Source: Bacteriovoracaceae bacterium
GTDB lineage: Bacteria; Bdellovibrionota; Bacteriovoracia; Bacteriovoracales; Bacteriovoracaceae
NCBI GenBank assembly: GCA_016786485.1
Contig: JAEUWD010000063.1
Coordinates: 1-64,000, forward strand
Length of the DNA stretch: 64,000 bases
Reading direction: 5' to 3'
Made by a program: the position numbers and the translations under genes. A model generated the notes under the pieces. It did not search any database and was not told the DNA's origin. It saw only the letters and a program-made list of their open reading frames with translations. Positions 23,894 to 30,712 of this stretch are shown in pieces (position 1 is the first letter of the stretch; the number at the start of each line of letters is the position of its first letter).

Positions 23894-25570
23894 ATGGATA
23901 AGAAAATCATTTTTTCGATACATAAATGTGGGAAAATCTACCCTGGTAAAAAACAGGTTTTGAAAGATATTTCTTTGTCATTTTACTACGGCGCTAAGAT
24001 CGGAATTTTAGGTCTTAACGGTTCTGGTAAATCGACTCTTTTGCGTATTATCGCTGGTGTCGATAAAGATTTTGAAGGTGAGTTGAATATCGCCAAAGGT
24101 TACGATGTTGGTTACTTAGAACAAGAACCACAACTTGATCCGAATAAAACTGTTAAAGAAATCGTGCAAGAAGGTTTACAAGAAACGGTGGATTTACTTA
24201 AACGTTTCGAAGATTTAAATGCCAAATTCGCTGAGCCCATGAGCGATGATGAAATGAATAAATTATTAGAAGAGCAAGGTAAGTTGCAAGACCAATTGGA
24301 TGCATCAAACGCTTGGGATTTAGATAGTCGTCTAGATTTAGCGATGGATTCACTTCGCTGTCCTCCAGCTGACCAAAAAATCGGAACATTATCAGGTGGT
24401 GAAAAACGCCGCGTGGCCATGTGCCGCCTTCTCTTAAAAGAACCAAAAATTTTATTATTAGACGAGCCTACCAACCACTTAGATGCTGAATCAGTTTTCT
24501 GGCTAGAGCGCCATCTTCAAAGTTATAAAGGGACTGTTATTGCCATCACCCACGACAGATACTTCTTGGATAATGTTGCAGGTTGGATTCTTGAGTTAGA
24601 TAGAGGTAAGGGTATTCCATGGGAAGGTAACTATTCTTCATGGTTGGAACAGAAACAAAAGCGTTTAGCGATTGAAGAAAAACAGGCTTCAAAAAACCAA
24701 AAGGCTATGGAGCGCGAACTTGAATTTATTCGTAGTTCTCAAAAAGCCCGTCAGTCTAAAGGTAAGATGAGAATTGCGAACTACGAAAGAATGTTAGAAG
24801 AATCGAAAACAGATAAACGTAATGAAACAAATACTATCTGGATTCCACCAGGTCCAAGACTTGGAAATAAAGTTATTGAGATCGAAGGTGTAAGTAAAAC
24901 TTTCGGTGATAAATTACTTTATGAAAATTTAACATTTAAATTACCTGCAGGTGGAATTGTTGGAATCATTGGACCTAACGGTGCTGGTAAAACAACACTA
25001 TTTAGAATGATCATGGGCCAGGAAAAAGCTGATAAAGGAACAATCACTATTGGTGAAACTGTTATCCCTGCTTACGTGGATCAAGGTCGTATCATGGATT
25101 CGGACAAAACCGTTCTGGAAGAAATTTCGGAAGGTCGTGATGTCATCAATATTGCAGGACGTGAAATCAATGCACGTGCTTATGTTTCAAAATTCAACTT
25201 CACTGGCGATGATCATCATAGCAAAGTTGGCGAGTTATCGGGTGGGGAACGTAACCGTGTCCACTTGGCAAAAATGCTAACGCAAGAATTTAACGTTCTC
25301 TTCTTAGATGAGCCGACAAACGATCTGGATGTTTATACTCTGCGTGCTTTGGAAGAAGCTCTTGAGGATTACGCTGGATGTGCGGTTATCATCTCCCATG
25401 ATAGATACTTTTTAGATCGTCTCGCGACTCACATCCTAGCTTTTGAAGGTAACAGTCAGGTGGTGTGGTACGAAGGTAACTTCCAGGATTATCTCGAAGA
25501 TAAGCGCCGACGTTTAGGTGATGATGCTGATATTCCACATCGTATTTCATATAAGAAGTTAACTCGTTAG
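23894..25570 (+). CDS. ettA: ABC-F translation factor EttA
   Basis: Soluble protein with two ABC cassettes: GLNGSGKST and LSGGEKRRVA plus LLLDEPTNHLD in the first, GPNGAGKTT, LSGGERNRVH and LFLDEPTNDLD in the second. The linker between them and the arm insertion in domain 1 (about residues 95-150) match EttA, which binds the ribosomal E site and gates elongation according to ATP/ADP. YVDQGR and KTVLEEISEGRD are typical of this subfamily. GAGGTAAGG precedes ATG. The 558-residue length is usual. It overlaps the convergent Tad ATPase gene by 12 bases. Confidence 0.95.
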   Translation: MDKKIIFSIHKCGKIYPGKKQVLKDISLSFYYGAKIGILGLNGSGKSTLLRIIAGVDKDFEGELNIAKGYDVGYLEQEPQLDPNKTVKEIVQEGLQETVDLLKRFEDLNAKFAEPMSDDEMNKLLEEQGKLQDQLDASNAWDLDSRLDLAMDSLRCPPADQKIGTLSGGEKRRVAMCRLLLKEPKILLLDEPTNHLDAESVFWLERHLQSYKGTVIAITHDRYFLDNVAGWILELDRGKGIPWEGNYSSWLEQKQKRLAIEEKQASKNQKAMERELEFIRSSQKARQSKGKMRIANYERMLEESKTDKRNETNTIWIPPGPRLGNKVIEIEGVSKTFGDKLLYENLTFKLPAGGIVGIIGPNGAGKTTLFRMIMGQEKADKGTITIGETVIPAYVDQGRIMDSDKTVLEEISEGRDVINIAGREINARAYVSKFNFTGDDHHSKVGELSGGERNRVHLAKMLTQEFNVLFLDEPTNDLDVYTLRALEEALEDYAGCAVIISHDRYFLDRLATHILAFEGNSQVVWYEGNFQDYLEDKRRRLGDDADIPHRISYKKLTR

Positions 25571-26530
25571 ATTGAGCTTTTCGAAATAACACTGATCTCG
25601 CTCACTTCCTAAAATCTGGATGATTTCTGTGATCTTTTTATTTTGAACATACACTACATAGTCAATATTGCTCGCTACTAACTTCAGAACGGTGGCGTAA
25701 TCAATATTTTTCTGATTGGAAAATAAGCAAAAGAGTAAGGCCGTGCGATAGATAGCATCAATCGCGGTGTCAGCATGAATGGTGCTGAGTAATCCACGAT
25801 GACCATGGTTCATCGCCATAATAAAGGGAATGACTTCTTTGGTACGCACTTCACCTAAAATAATCCGGTCAGGTGAAACGCGCATGCTATATGCAAAAAA
25901 ATCATTTAATTCATTTTTGGCGTTACTCAGAAAACTCGTGACGTTTTCACCTTCGAGAAAAATTTCATGAGCATCTTCCAGAATAACTAGATGCTCATTT
26001 TTAGGAATGAGTTTGGCGATTGATGTGAGTAGGGTTGTCTTTCCTGAGCCGGTTGCGCCGGCAATCAGGACATTTTTTTTACTCGAAATAAAATTAGCGA
26101 GTAATTCTTCTGCCCCAAAACTATCGAGAGAAATACTATTCGTGCGATGAACCCGAATAAAAATCTTCTTCTGATTAGCGGCACTTAAGGATTGGTGAAG
26201 CATAGTGATTCTGACAGGGATTTCTTTGATGTGGCCAGAAAAGCTACAAAAGGGATGATGAAAATTACATTCTTGATGATTATTAATCATTAAAATATCA
26301 AAAAGAATATCAAACTCTAAACTCGTGAGCGGTGGAGTAAGAATAATCTTATCGAGTGACTCTTTTCGTTCTAAAACTTGATAAGAATGAAAAATCATTT
26401 CTTCTGTTGTAGGTGTAATGAGGTCATAGAGAAAATGCAACTCGACTAATTTTTGATAAAGAATCGTATCCAGTTTTACTACTTGCCCTCGCTGACAACC
26501 GGCTTGCATTTCTTTTAAAACTTCGTTCAT
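25559..26530 (-). CDS. TadA/CpaF-type pilus assembly ATPase (short form)
   Basis: Secretion ATPase that would power Flp pilus assembly. Walker A is IAGATGSGKTTLL, the Walker B-like Asp/Glu box is LVILEDAHEIFLEG, and MRVSPDRIILGEVRTKEVIPFIMAMNHGHRGLLSTIHADT holds the Asp and His boxes. At 323 residues it lacks about 100-150 N-terminal residues of usual CpaF, so the N-terminal domain is reduced. ATG overlaps the CpaC-like stop by four bases (ATGA). Last gene of the minus-strand flp operon. Confidence 0.88.
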   Translation of the reverse strand: MNEVLKEMQAGCQRGQVVKLDTILYQKLVELHFLYDLITPTTEEMIFHSYQVLERKESLDKIILTPPLTSLEFDILFDILMINNHQECNFHHPFCSFSGHIKEIPVRITMLHQSLSAANQKKIFIRVHRTNSISLDSFGAEELLANFISSKKNVLIAGATGSGKTTLLTSIAKLIPKNEHLVILEDAHEIFLEGENVTSFLSNAKNELNDFFAYSMRVSPDRIILGEVRTKEVIPFIMAMNHGHRGLLSTIHADTAIDAIYRTALLFCLFSNQKNIDYATVLKLVASNIDYVVYVQNKKITEIIQILGSERDQCYFEKLNLTS

Positions 26531-27996
26531 AACTTTTCTACTTTTGCGAGACCAAAAAGATATTGGTAGTTTTTTGTTTTATCCTGGCTTTGAAAAATTC
26601 GTCCGAGGAGTGGAATGCTGCTAATGCCAGCAATGCCTTTTTTCTGAGTGCTCGTAGAGCGCACGCCAATTTTAAAAATATTTTCCGCTTTATTTAAGGA
26701 AATATTGAGACTAGAAGATTCTTTATTCCCATCAATGGTATTTTCACCCGGATGAGAAAGCTCGGTCATAAAATCTAAGCGATAGCGCTGATTTTGTTTC
26801 ACCAGCTTCATTTGAATTTTTAGGCCGGCAAATTTCCAATTAGACTGGTTAATAATATTATTACTTTCTAGATTCAAATTCTGAAACAAAATTTCCGAGC
26901 CAATTTGTAACTTTACATTTTTTTCGAGTGCTGCATAAGCTTCAGGTTCGGCCAGTGTTTCGATGTGTAATTCTTGTTGCCCGAGTTTAATCGTATTCTG
27001 CTCAATTAAGGCTTGTCCTCCGCGCTCAAATACACTACTCACTAGGGAATGAACTTGGTCCAGGCCTAAGGAAAAATTTTTGCCTTCCACGTCTTCAATT
27101 TTAATGAGCTTAAAAGAAATACGATAATTTTCTTCGTTTTTCATGCCAATGGTTGAGATAAAATGCACATAATATTTTTTTTCGAGATTCATTCGCTCTT
27201 TTTCGTAGCGATTAAATTCGTCATAAAAATAACAATTGATTTGCGTGTGATCGATATCGCAGGAGATATCATCAAAACCCAGTTCAAAAAACTCTTGATA
27301 GACCTTCCCGATAATCTCATTGCGTAGGCGAGGGGTAAGCTTGGACTGTAGTAGAAAGCTTTGAGGCTGTGATTGGGCCAAGAGGTGCAGAATCGAATAA
27401 TTGGCCAAGGAGTCGATCTCTCCTTTGGACACGACGATACCCCTACCATGGATATTGAATTCAATCTGATTGGTCTTGAGGACCTCAATAATTTGGTAGT
27501 TTTTTAGATAGGCCCGCTTATCCAGAACAAAAACGTTAATAGTCCGTGTGAGGTTCTTGTGGGTAAGGACAATATCGCTGAAACCAATGGAGCGGCCTTT
27601 AATTTTAAGCTGTTGGCCATTCGGGGCATGTAGATATTGAATGATTTCCTTATTGCCGACAGAGAAGCGCTCATGGGGCTTGAGAGGTATGCTATGCTGT
27701 TCGCCCTTGGCGATCACCACCGTTTCCGGTGTCGTTTGACTGGCCATGGCGGGTAGCGTAAAAAGGTAAGAACATAGTAATAATATTTTGACATTATTTG
27801 TCCAAAACGTTAAAAAACTACAGCTAAACGTATAGAAACATTTGAAATTAAAGGTGGATACAATGCCTTCACGTACACAGGTAACGACAATTAAAAGAAA
27901 GAACAAAGTTAAAGGAATGGGAAAACGCAGAAAAGCCCATAACAAAAACAAAGGTACTACACCTAAGTTTGCTGTCCACGAAAAATAAGAATTCAT
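26527..27996 (-). CDS. CpaC/RcpA-like secretin-type pilus protein (true start unresolved)
   Basis: Outer-membrane channel-type protein of Tad systems. After a signal peptide (ILLLCSYLFTLPAMASQ) comes the pilus-secretin N-terminal domain (VVIAKGEQHSIPLKP... DIVLTHKNLTRTINVFVLDK) and a C-terminal secretin core ending in GISSIPLLGRIFQSQDKTKN, which resembles the secretin end signature. The signal peptide begins near 27792, but no ATG, GTG or TTG opens it. The frame is open to ATG 27996, two bases after the upstream stop. The extra 68 residues are Phe/Leu/Cys-rich and lie opposite a Lys-rich gene on the plus strand, so they may be an antisense artefact or a real extension. Confidence 0.8.
   Translation of the reverse strand: MNSYFSWTANLGVVPLFLLWAFLRFPIPLTLFFLLIVVTCVREGIVSTFNFKCFYTFSCSFLTFWTNNVKILLLCSYLFTLPAMASQTTPETVVIAKGEQHSIPLKPHERFSVGNKEIIQYLHAPNGQQLKIKGRSIGFSDIVLTHKNLTRTINVFVLDKRAYLKNYQIIEVLKTNQIEFNIHGRGIVVSKGEIDSLANYSILHLLAQSQPQSFLLQSKLTPRLRNEIIGKVYQEFFELGFDDISCDIDHTQINCYFYDEFNRYEKERMNLEKKYYVHFISTIGMKNEENYRISFKLIKIEDVEGKNFSLGLDQVHSLVSSVFERGGQALIEQNTIKLGQQELHIETLAEPEAYAALEKNVKLQIGSEILFQNLNLESNNIINQSNWKFAGLKIQMKLVKQNQRYRLDFMTELSHPGENTIDGNKESSSLNISLNKAENIFKIGVRSTSTQKKGIAGISSIPLLGRIFQSQDKTKNYQYLFGLAKVEKL
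27788..27816 (+). promoter_or_regulatory. Promoter of the small antisense basic-protein gene
   Basis: TTGACA (27788-27793), 17 bases, TAAAAA (27811-27816). The predicted start near 27823 leaves a leader of about 40 bases containing AAGGTGG. It lies antisense inside the signal-sequence region of the CpaC-like gene. Confidence 0.5.
27863..27988 (+). CDS. Small Lys/Arg-rich basic protein, 41 aa, antisense to the CpaC-like gene start
   Basis: The 41 codons from ATG 27863 to TAA 27988 encode a highly basic peptide: MPSRTQVTTIKRKNK, then KGMGKRRKAHNKNKG and TTPKFAVHEK. About 14 of 41 residues are Lys or Arg, which suggests RNA or DNA binding, like small ribosome-associated proteins; I cannot name a family. 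AAGGTGG (27851-27857) is spaced five bases from the ATG, a promoter lies 50-75 bases upstream and a 13-bp hairpin follows the stop. These four features together support a real gene although it overlaps the opposite reading frame. Confidence 0.65.
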   Translation: MPSRTQVTTIKRKNKVKGMGKRRKAHNKNKGTTPKFAVHEK

Positions 27997-27998
27997 GA

Positions 27999-28292
27999 TT
28001 ATATAGATTCTGAGAAAATCGCAAATGACTTTCTCAGAATCTTCTCTTTAATGTTAAGAATCTTAAATCCTTCGTTCTGATCAACACAAAGATGCAATAC
28101 GCTTTGGTCTTCAGTTTTGTTACACACAAATACTTCTCTTTTCTGAATAAATTCTTTTGGTATTGAATATTGCTCTCGAAAAATATTTTCAATAATCGTC
28201 GCTTCGCTAGCATGAGCAGCGAGATGATCGATAAAAATTCGGTGGGCGAGGGCCGGTTCGGTTAAAAGCAAAAATCTAAAAAGTAAGATCAT
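27999..28292 (-). CDS. Small periplasmic protein of the Tad-like operon, 97 aa
   Basis: Signal peptide ILLFRFLLLTEPALA, then about 80 residues with two Cys (VFVCNKTEDQSVLHLCVDQ) that could form a disulfide. ATG 28292 is chosen because AAGGA lies six bases upstream; the ATG two codons earlier abuts that site, and a longer upstream frame would overlap the previous gene widely. The start overlaps the preceding gene by 17 bases and the next frame opens two bases after the stop. No family recognised; operon position suggests a periplasmic pilus accessory. Confidence 0.65.
   Translation of the reverse strand: MILLFRFLLLTEPALAHRIFIDHLAAHASEATIIENIFREQYSIPKEFIQKREVFVCNKTEDQSVLHLCVDQNEGFKILNIKEKILRKSFAIFSESI
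28005..28049 (+). terminator. 13-bp hairpin after the small basic-protein gene
   Basis: AGATTCTGAGAAA (28005-28017) pairs perfectly with TTTCTCAGAATCT (28030-28042) across a 12-base loop, followed by TCTCTTT. It starts 17 bases after the basic-protein stop and reads as its terminator. On the other strand it is the coding end of the 97-aa gene. Confidence 0.55.
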
Positions 28293-28677
28293 AAGCATTC
28301 CTTGTTTTTTGTTTGAAGTTCGGACTGTAGGGATAAATATGAAAATGTTGATGTTGGGTAATGAAATCGATTTGTTCCGCTGGGATTTCGACCACGAATT
28401 GTTGCGTCGGTGTTTCGGAGAAATTTTCTTCGCTGACAATTTCTTCAACCAGATAAGCTTCGTTGATGAATTGGCTTTCGGAAGAATTAGTTAGGATCAC
28501 TTTTTTCTGAGAGACGAAAGAGGTTTTAAGTTTGGCTTGAATTCGCACTTGAATAAAATTGGGACGATTATCTGCTGCTTCTGGCGTATCTTGAAAAATA
28601 AAAAGCGTGATGAGATTTGAAAGAAAAAGAATCATCAAATAAATAAGCATTTTGGGATATTGTTCTTTTTTAATCAT
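28276..28677 (-). CDS. Membrane-anchored periplasmic protein of the Tad-like operon, 133 aa
   Basis: One N-terminal hydrophobic helix (MLIYLMILFLSNLITLFIF) and a periplasmic remainder of mostly strand-like sequence (NFIQVRIQAKL, QFVVEIPAEQID). The layout and position between minor-pilin-like genes and the secretin-type gene recall CpaB/RcpC, which are anchored periplasmic Tad proteins, but it is only half their length and I see no clear SAF motif. It overlaps the TadE-like gene by eight bases upstream and the 97-aa gene by 17 bases downstream. Confidence 0.65.
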   Translation of the reverse strand: MIKKEQYPKMLIYLMILFLSNLITLFIFQDTPEAADNRPNFIQVRIQAKLKTSFVSQKKVILTNSSESQFINEAYLVEEIVSEENFSETPTQQFVVEIPAEQIDFITQHQHFHIYPYSPNFKQKTRNAYDLTF

Positions 28678-28912
28678 TTTTGTTCCAAGCTAAACTAAAA
28701 TCTCTAAAGACTCGCTCCCGAATTTGATAATGTTTTCGCAAGCTCAAAAAACAGGTTACTAATAAGAGAGAAATACACATGATCCAAAAAAGCCCCTCTA
28801 AAACAGCCAATCCTTGACGTGAGACTGGAGTTGTAATTTGGCGGTGGTAGCGTTGTTCATTTGATAAGCGATTTCGATTAGCATTTTGTCTTGATAATAT
28901 TGGCATTTCCAT
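28670..28912 (-). CDS. TadE-like minor pseudopilin, 80 aa
   Basis: A 34-residue basic leader ending in SRQG is followed by LAVLEGLFWIMCISLLLVTCF, a hydrophobic helix with Glu at mature position 5, as prepilin-peptidase substrates have. The C-terminal part is only about 25 residues. ATG 28912 has AAGGA six bases upstream, which decides the start even though it makes the gene overlap the TadG-like gene by 115 bases in another frame. Expected to be cleaved by a TadV-type peptidase, which is not encoded in the window. Confidence 0.65.
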   Translation of the reverse strand: MEMPILSRQNANRNRLSNEQRYHRQITTPVSRQGLAVLEGLFWIMCISLLLVTCFLSLRKHYQIRERVFRDFSLAWNKND

Positions 28913-29373
28913 TTTGGTTCCTTCAGTTTTACCGTTTCATTTTTCTCTCGCACAAAGAGAAGCGGATTACTCGTTACGTAAGGGGTTGTATAAAAACATA
29001 AAGATTTCGCCCATTTTTTTCGCTGCCACTCCAGCTGTTTTTTCTGAAATGAAATGAGAGCTACTTGTTGTAAGAGTTTCATCTGTTTTATCAGAATTTC
29101 ACTAGCGTTTTTGACACTGCTTAATTGAGGGAAGAATTGGCTTAACATTTTCACATTATGTGCGTTTTTAATAAAGTAGTTGGCCCTGTTAATTTTTTGC
29201 GTAAAGGCCCGTAGTTCAGTGACTTGTTTTTTGACCACAAGGTAAAGCTGGAAAGAGTTTTTCATCTTTTGATTTTTTAACCGAAAATAATATTCGCAAC
29301 TTAGCCAAGATAAGCTCAGAAAATACAAAATCAAAATACCCCAAATGGTAATGTTGCCTTTTTGTGCTGTCAT
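28798..29373 (-). CDS. TadG-like pseudopilin/periplasmic protein, 191 aa
   Basis: Begins MTAQKGNITIWGILILYFLSL: a short basic leader with a Gly, then a hydrophobic helix without Glu at position 5, as TadG proteins often show. The remaining 160 residues are helical with Lys/Gln-rich coiled-coil-like segments. ATG 29373 overlaps the upstream stop by four bases (ATGA), which fixes the start better than an ATG 32 codons upstream in the same frame. Its last 115 bases also encode the TadE-like leader in another frame. Confidence 0.65.
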   Translation of the reverse strand: MTAQKGNITIWGILILYFLSLSWLSCEYYFRLKNQKMKNSFQLYLVVKKQVTELRAFTQKINRANYFIKNAHNVKMLSQFFPQLSSVKNASEILIKQMKLLQQVALISFQKKQLEWQRKKWAKSLCFYTTPYVTSNPLLFVREKNETVKLKEPKWKCQYYQDKMLIEIAYQMNNATTAKLQLQSHVKDWLF

Positions 29374-29642
29374 AACATCGGAGGCACTTTGATTTTGAGT
29401 TGCTGGGAAGTGAGTTTGCTTTTTTGCTGAATCAGTAGGGATGCTTGTAATTGTGTGTAGACTCCACACTTACGATCATAATGTGTCGCTGTCTTGGCCC
29501 GCTCAAAAAGATACCTCGCCATCCGACGCACATTTTGCTGATTATTCTTCCAATGACAGGTTTCATCCCGGAAAATATTCTGGGTCTGAATCAGTAGTAG
29601 CAGCATTGCATTCATGAAAAGTAGGGTTATGAATATTTTCAT
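29370..29642 (-). CDS. Small exported protein of the Tad-like operon, 90 aa
   Basis: N-terminal hydrophobic segment (IFITLLFMNAMLLLLIQT) that could be a signal peptide or a membrane anchor, then a basic helical region with two Cys (DETCHWKNN and DRKCGVY). Start overlaps the flp stop by one base (TAATG) and its stop overlaps the TadG-like start by four. No family recognised. Could be a third minor pseudopilin without a recognisable cleavage site. Confidence 0.6.
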   Translation of the reverse strand: MKIFITLLFMNAMLLLLIQTQNIFRDETCHWKNNQQNVRRMARYLFERAKTATHYDRKCGVYTQLQASLLIQQKSKLTSQQLKIKVPPML

Positions 29643-29812
29643 TAAACAGAAATATTCCGAGTGATTTCACTTTTCATGTGTTCGATGCGTTTCTTTAAAA
29701 CTCCGCCAAATTGTTTGAGTACGACCAAACAAAAGATACCAATCAGGGAGGAAAGGATAATGTATTCCATGATGCCCTGACCTTTTTGTGTGAACCATTT
29801 GCAATTTTTCAT
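29642..29812 (-). CDS. Flp-family type IVb pilin
   Basis: A 56-residue Flp pilin. A short basic leader (MKNCKWFTQKG) is followed by QGIMEYIILSSLIGIFCLVV; cleavage after the Gly puts Glu at position 5 and Tyr at position 6, the Flp E-Y signature. A basic helical tail of about 25 residues follows. ATG 29812 is preferred over an upstream in-frame start at 29857 because AAGGAG is spaced five bases from it. That ribosome site lies in a hairpin (29818-29833). First gene of the minus-strand Tad-like operon. Confidence 0.85.
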   Translation of the reverse strand: MKNCKWFTQKGQGIMEYIILSSLIGIFCLVVLKQFGGVLKKRIEHMKSEITRNISV

Positions 29813-29817
29813 TTTTA

Positions 29818-29833
29818 CTCCTTTGATAAGGAG
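29818..29833 (-). promoter_or_regulatory. Hairpin sequestering the Shine-Dalgarno of the Flp pilin gene
   Basis: In the minus-strand mRNA, CUCCUU-AUCA-AAGGAG forms a six-base-pair hairpin in which the whole ribosome binding site AAGGAG pairs with an upstream anti-Shine-Dalgarno. ATG follows five bases later. Suggests thermosensor-like or factor-dependent translation control. Confidence 0.55.
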
Positions 29834-29900
29834 CTTTTTGTAGCAAAATAATGTCAAAATAGAGAAGAATTCCCGATTAAAATAAAAAGGTATTTCATTT

Positions 29901-30650
29901 TTGAAGCATCAAAGAAGAAAAATAATTTCTTCTATTGCAGCAAACTCGGAGCCACATTACAATAAGTTATATATGGAAGACAAAAGCGGCTTAGTAGTAT
30001 TTGATAGAAAAGAAGTCATACTGATTTTTTTGTTTATGGTGGTATTAACGATTACATCGTTCACCCTAGGTATTAAATTAGGTAAGAAGTTTGCTCTCGA
30101 AATGGGTGAATACACTGAAGAAGACGTTCAGAACATCGAACTTAAATCAAAAAAAGAAGAGTACGTAGATAAAATTGTAGAAGAAAATTCAAATGAAGCG
30201 ATCACAGATGAAACCAAAAATGAAAAAATAACAGCTGATACGTTTAATCGCTTAAAGGAAGAATTTCAACAATTAGATAGTGGAGAAACGGCTTCTGCAA
30301 CTCCAACTGAAACCAAAGACGAGCCAGATTTAGATGCGGATGACACAGTTGAAAGCTCTAGTGTTGTGGATGAGAATGCAACCCAAGCGACTTCGCCAAC
30401 AAATTTAGTAGGTAAGTTCACGATTCAATTAGGTTCTTATCAAACGATTGAAGATGCGCAGAAGTTTGCTGAAGGTTTTACTGCTCGTGGTTATAATCCC
30501 ATTATTAACGAAGTTAGTGTGAATACCAAAGGTGTTTGGTATCGTGTAAGTTTAGGTATTTTCGCGACGATGACCGAAGCCAAAGAATACATTAAGAAAG
30601 AAAAGTCTCTATTCCAGGGGCACGATTACATTATCACAAGCATCAAGTAA
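29901..30650 (+). CDS. SPOR-domain membrane protein
   Basis: Cytoplasmic N-terminus of about 35 residues, one membrane helix (VILIFLFMVVLTITSFTLGI), an acidic, low-complexity periplasmic linker, and a C-terminal SPOR domain (residues about 170-249: KFTIQLGSYQTIEDAQKFAEGF, WYRVSLGIFATMTEAKEYI). SPOR domains bind glycan strands lacking stem peptides, usually at division sites. TTG 29901 has AAGG ten bases upstream; an ATG at 29973 is possible but has no ribosome site. Divergent from the flp operon, 88 bases between starts. Confidence 0.88.
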   Translation: MKHQRRKIISSIAANSEPHYNKLYMEDKSGLVVFDRKEVILIFLFMVVLTITSFTLGIKLGKKFALEMGEYTEEDVQNIELKSKKEEYVDKIVEENSNEAITDETKNEKITADTFNRLKEEFQQLDSGETASATPTETKDEPDLDADDTVESSSVVDENATQATSPTNLVGKFTIQLGSYQTIEDAQKFAEGFTARGYNPIINEVSVNTKGVWYRVSLGIFATMTEAKEYIKKEKSLFQGHDYIITSIK

Positions 30651-30670
30651 AAATTCTTTTCACACTTCTT

Positions 30671-30698
30671 TTGAATTGAGATAAAATAGTCTTATATT
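30671..30698 (+). promoter_or_regulatory. Promoter of the fatty-acid desaturase gene
   Basis: TTGAAT (30671-30676), 16 bases, TATATT (30693-30698), followed by AAGGGG and ATG 30713. Standard leadered sigma70-like promoter. Confidence 0.5.
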
Positions 30699-30712
30699 CA
30701 AGGGGAACACAA

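Noticed and set aside
28293-28448. 51-residue N-terminal extension of the 97-aa periplasmic protein
   Set aside because: It overlaps the preceding gene widely in another frame; ATG 28292 has AAGGA six bases upstream and opens directly into a signal peptide.
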